Shown here piece after piece: positions 12,149-12,861 of a stretch of DNA of 12,861 nucleotides. Position 1 is the first letter of the stretch, and every line of letters begins with the position of its first letter. Below the pieces are notes generated by a model. The model did not search any database. It was not told the origin of the DNA and saw only the letters and a program-made list of their open reading frames with translations. This DNA comes from Glaciecola sp. UBA1851 (GTDB lineage: Bacteria; Pseudomonadota; Gammaproteobacteria; Enterobacterales; Alteromonadaceae): positions 1-12,861 of the forward strand of contig DDIL01000183.1 of the NCBI GenBank assembly GCA_002338515.1, given 5' to 3'. The translations under genes were made by a program, and so were the position numbers.

Positions 12149-12861
12149 ATGTACCGATTTATCGTAGTAACACTAATCTCAGCTTTAACTGCTTGCAGCT
12201 TTTCAATGGATTATTATCATTCACCAAATTTTAACTCGAGCTTAAATCGCTTTCAGCATCCTGATGGTGACCCAAGCAATAAAAAACCATCTGAACTCTT
12301 TGCGATGATGAGAGAATTTTCTAAACGAAAATACGATCAATTTGAACACAATGGTTTTCCCGTTGAGATTTCAGAACAGAACGAAATATCAACGTTTTTA
12401 GATAGTGTAATGTGGATAGGGCAATCGACAATACTATTGAACTACAAAAACTTGACAGTTCTAACCGATCCTCAATTTTCAAATAGAGCATCACCACTGT
12501 TTTTTGGTGGACCAAAAAGAGTAACTCCCACACCGTTTAAGATAGGAGACTTACCAAATATCGACGTCGTTTTAATAAGCCATAACCATTATGATCACCT
12601 AGATCGCTCTAGCATCAAAGATTTGGTCAAGCATCAACCGTCAATAAAATTTATGGTTCCGTTGGGCCTTGCTCAGACACTTTATAAATGGGGCGCTGTC
12701 GATGTAACAGAACTGGACTGGTGGCAAGCTGTTAAATTTCAGGAAATAGAAATACAGGCAACTCCAGTAAAGCACTGGTCGAGCCGTTCTTTGTTTGATC
12801 GTAATAAATCACTTTGGGCTGGATGGATGATAAAATGGGATGATTTTTCATTCTACTTTGC
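12149..12861 (+). CDS. MBL-fold lipoprotein, NAPE-PLD-like hydrolase (partial)
   Basis: The 5' part (237 codons) of a gene cut by the window end. The N-terminus MYRFIVVTLISALTACS is a lipoprotein signal with lipobox LTAC (13-16), so the protein is probably anchored to a membrane at C16. A metallo-beta-lactamase fold follows: VMWIGQSTILL (87-97), LTDPQFSNRASP (104-115), the metal-binding motif SHNHYDHLD (144-152; H145, H147, D149, H150), and a further histidine at PVKHW (209). This arrangement is that of N-acyl-phosphatidylethanolamine phospholipase D / RomA-type proteins; in many relatives the first motif is GHS/GHA rather than GQS. Substrate likely a phosphodiester lipid, not proven. It lies 94 bases after the DUF4149-type gene. 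The remaining metal ligands should lie beyond the window. Confidence 0.87.
   Translation, partial: MYRFIVVTLISALTACSFSMDYYHSPNFNSSLNRFQHPDGDPSNKKPSELFAMMREFSKRKYDQFEHNGFPVEISEQNEISTFLDSVMWIGQSTILLNYKNLTVLTDPQFSNRASPLFFGGPKRVTPTPFKIGDLPNIDVVLISHNHYDHLDRSSIKDLVKHQPSIKFMVPLGLAQTLYKWGAVDVTELDWWQAVKFQEIEIQATPVKHWSSRSLFDRNKSLWAGWMIKWDDFSFYF

Noticed and set aside
12321..12533. 70-codon minus-strand frame
   Set aside because: Antisense to the MBL lipoprotein gene, which has strong motifs.
10167..12861. Anti-phage defence island around the patatin gene
   Set aside because: No nucleotide cyclase, sensor or other defence component adjoins it; neighbours are secreted, DUF4149-type and lipoprotein genes.

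Overview
The window is AT-rich bacterial DNA, most likely from a marine-type alphaproteobacterium. The best lineage marker is the small F1Fo-ATPase inhibitor zeta subunit (DUF1476 family) at 6801-7109, which is essentially restricted to Alphaproteobacteria. The MAPEG protein, the sterol-desaturase-like hydroxylase and the CbbY-like HAD protein fit that assignment. No rRNA, tRNA, CRISPR array, insertion sequence or phage gene is visible. Most genes are small and stand alone with their own ribosome binding sites, as expected of an accessory or flexible region rather than a core operon.

Layout. 1-65: a terminator for a gene to the left of the window. 270-934 (+): two small alpha/beta proteins, the second DUF3764-like. 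1187-1624 (-): two tiny unknown genes, one with a CxCxxC motif. 1783-2319 (-): a peroxiredoxin-like gene with a TAA stop inside its active-site motif. 2407-3641 (-): an 82-residue membrane protein overlapping a fatty-acid hydroxylase/sterol-desaturase-family membrane enzyme by four bases. 3816-5438 (-): a small unknown protein, a GNAT acetyltransferase with a possible frameshifted leader ORF before it, and a YdhR-like small protein. 5580-5932 (-): a DUF2905 gene with an in-frame TGA, overlapping by ATGA a 51-residue lipoprotein gene too short for routine calling. 5933-6338: mostly non-coding. 6339-7109 (-): MAPEG protein and zeta subunit. 7213-8605 (-): a compact three-gene unit of GAF-domain protein, 108-residue protein and zinc-binding microprotein. 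8606-8976: a regulatory gap between divergent genes with a perfect inverted repeat. 8977-9312 (+): SnoaL/NTF2-like protein, overlapping tail to tail with a HAD-fold protein at 9309-9977 (-). 10167-11012 (+): patatin-like phospholipase. 11171-12861 (+): secreted unknown protein, DUF4149-type membrane protein, and a lipoprotein of the metallo-beta-lactamase fold related to NAPE-PLD, cut by the window edge.

Two themes stand out. First, there are many small (about 90-115 residue) proteins that look like dimeric alpha/beta-barrel or cone folds (270, 644, 3816, 5145, 8977), each with its own Shine-Dalgarno sequence; such proteins often act as stress or small-molecule enzymes, but no pathway links them here. 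Second, there are signs of gene decay: two recognisable conserved genes carry a single in-frame stop, and a third small ORF appears to have lost one base in an A-run. The unit most likely to be an undescribed system is GAF / 108 aa / zinc microprotein, whose tight spacing suggests co-translation and perhaps a shared signalling role.
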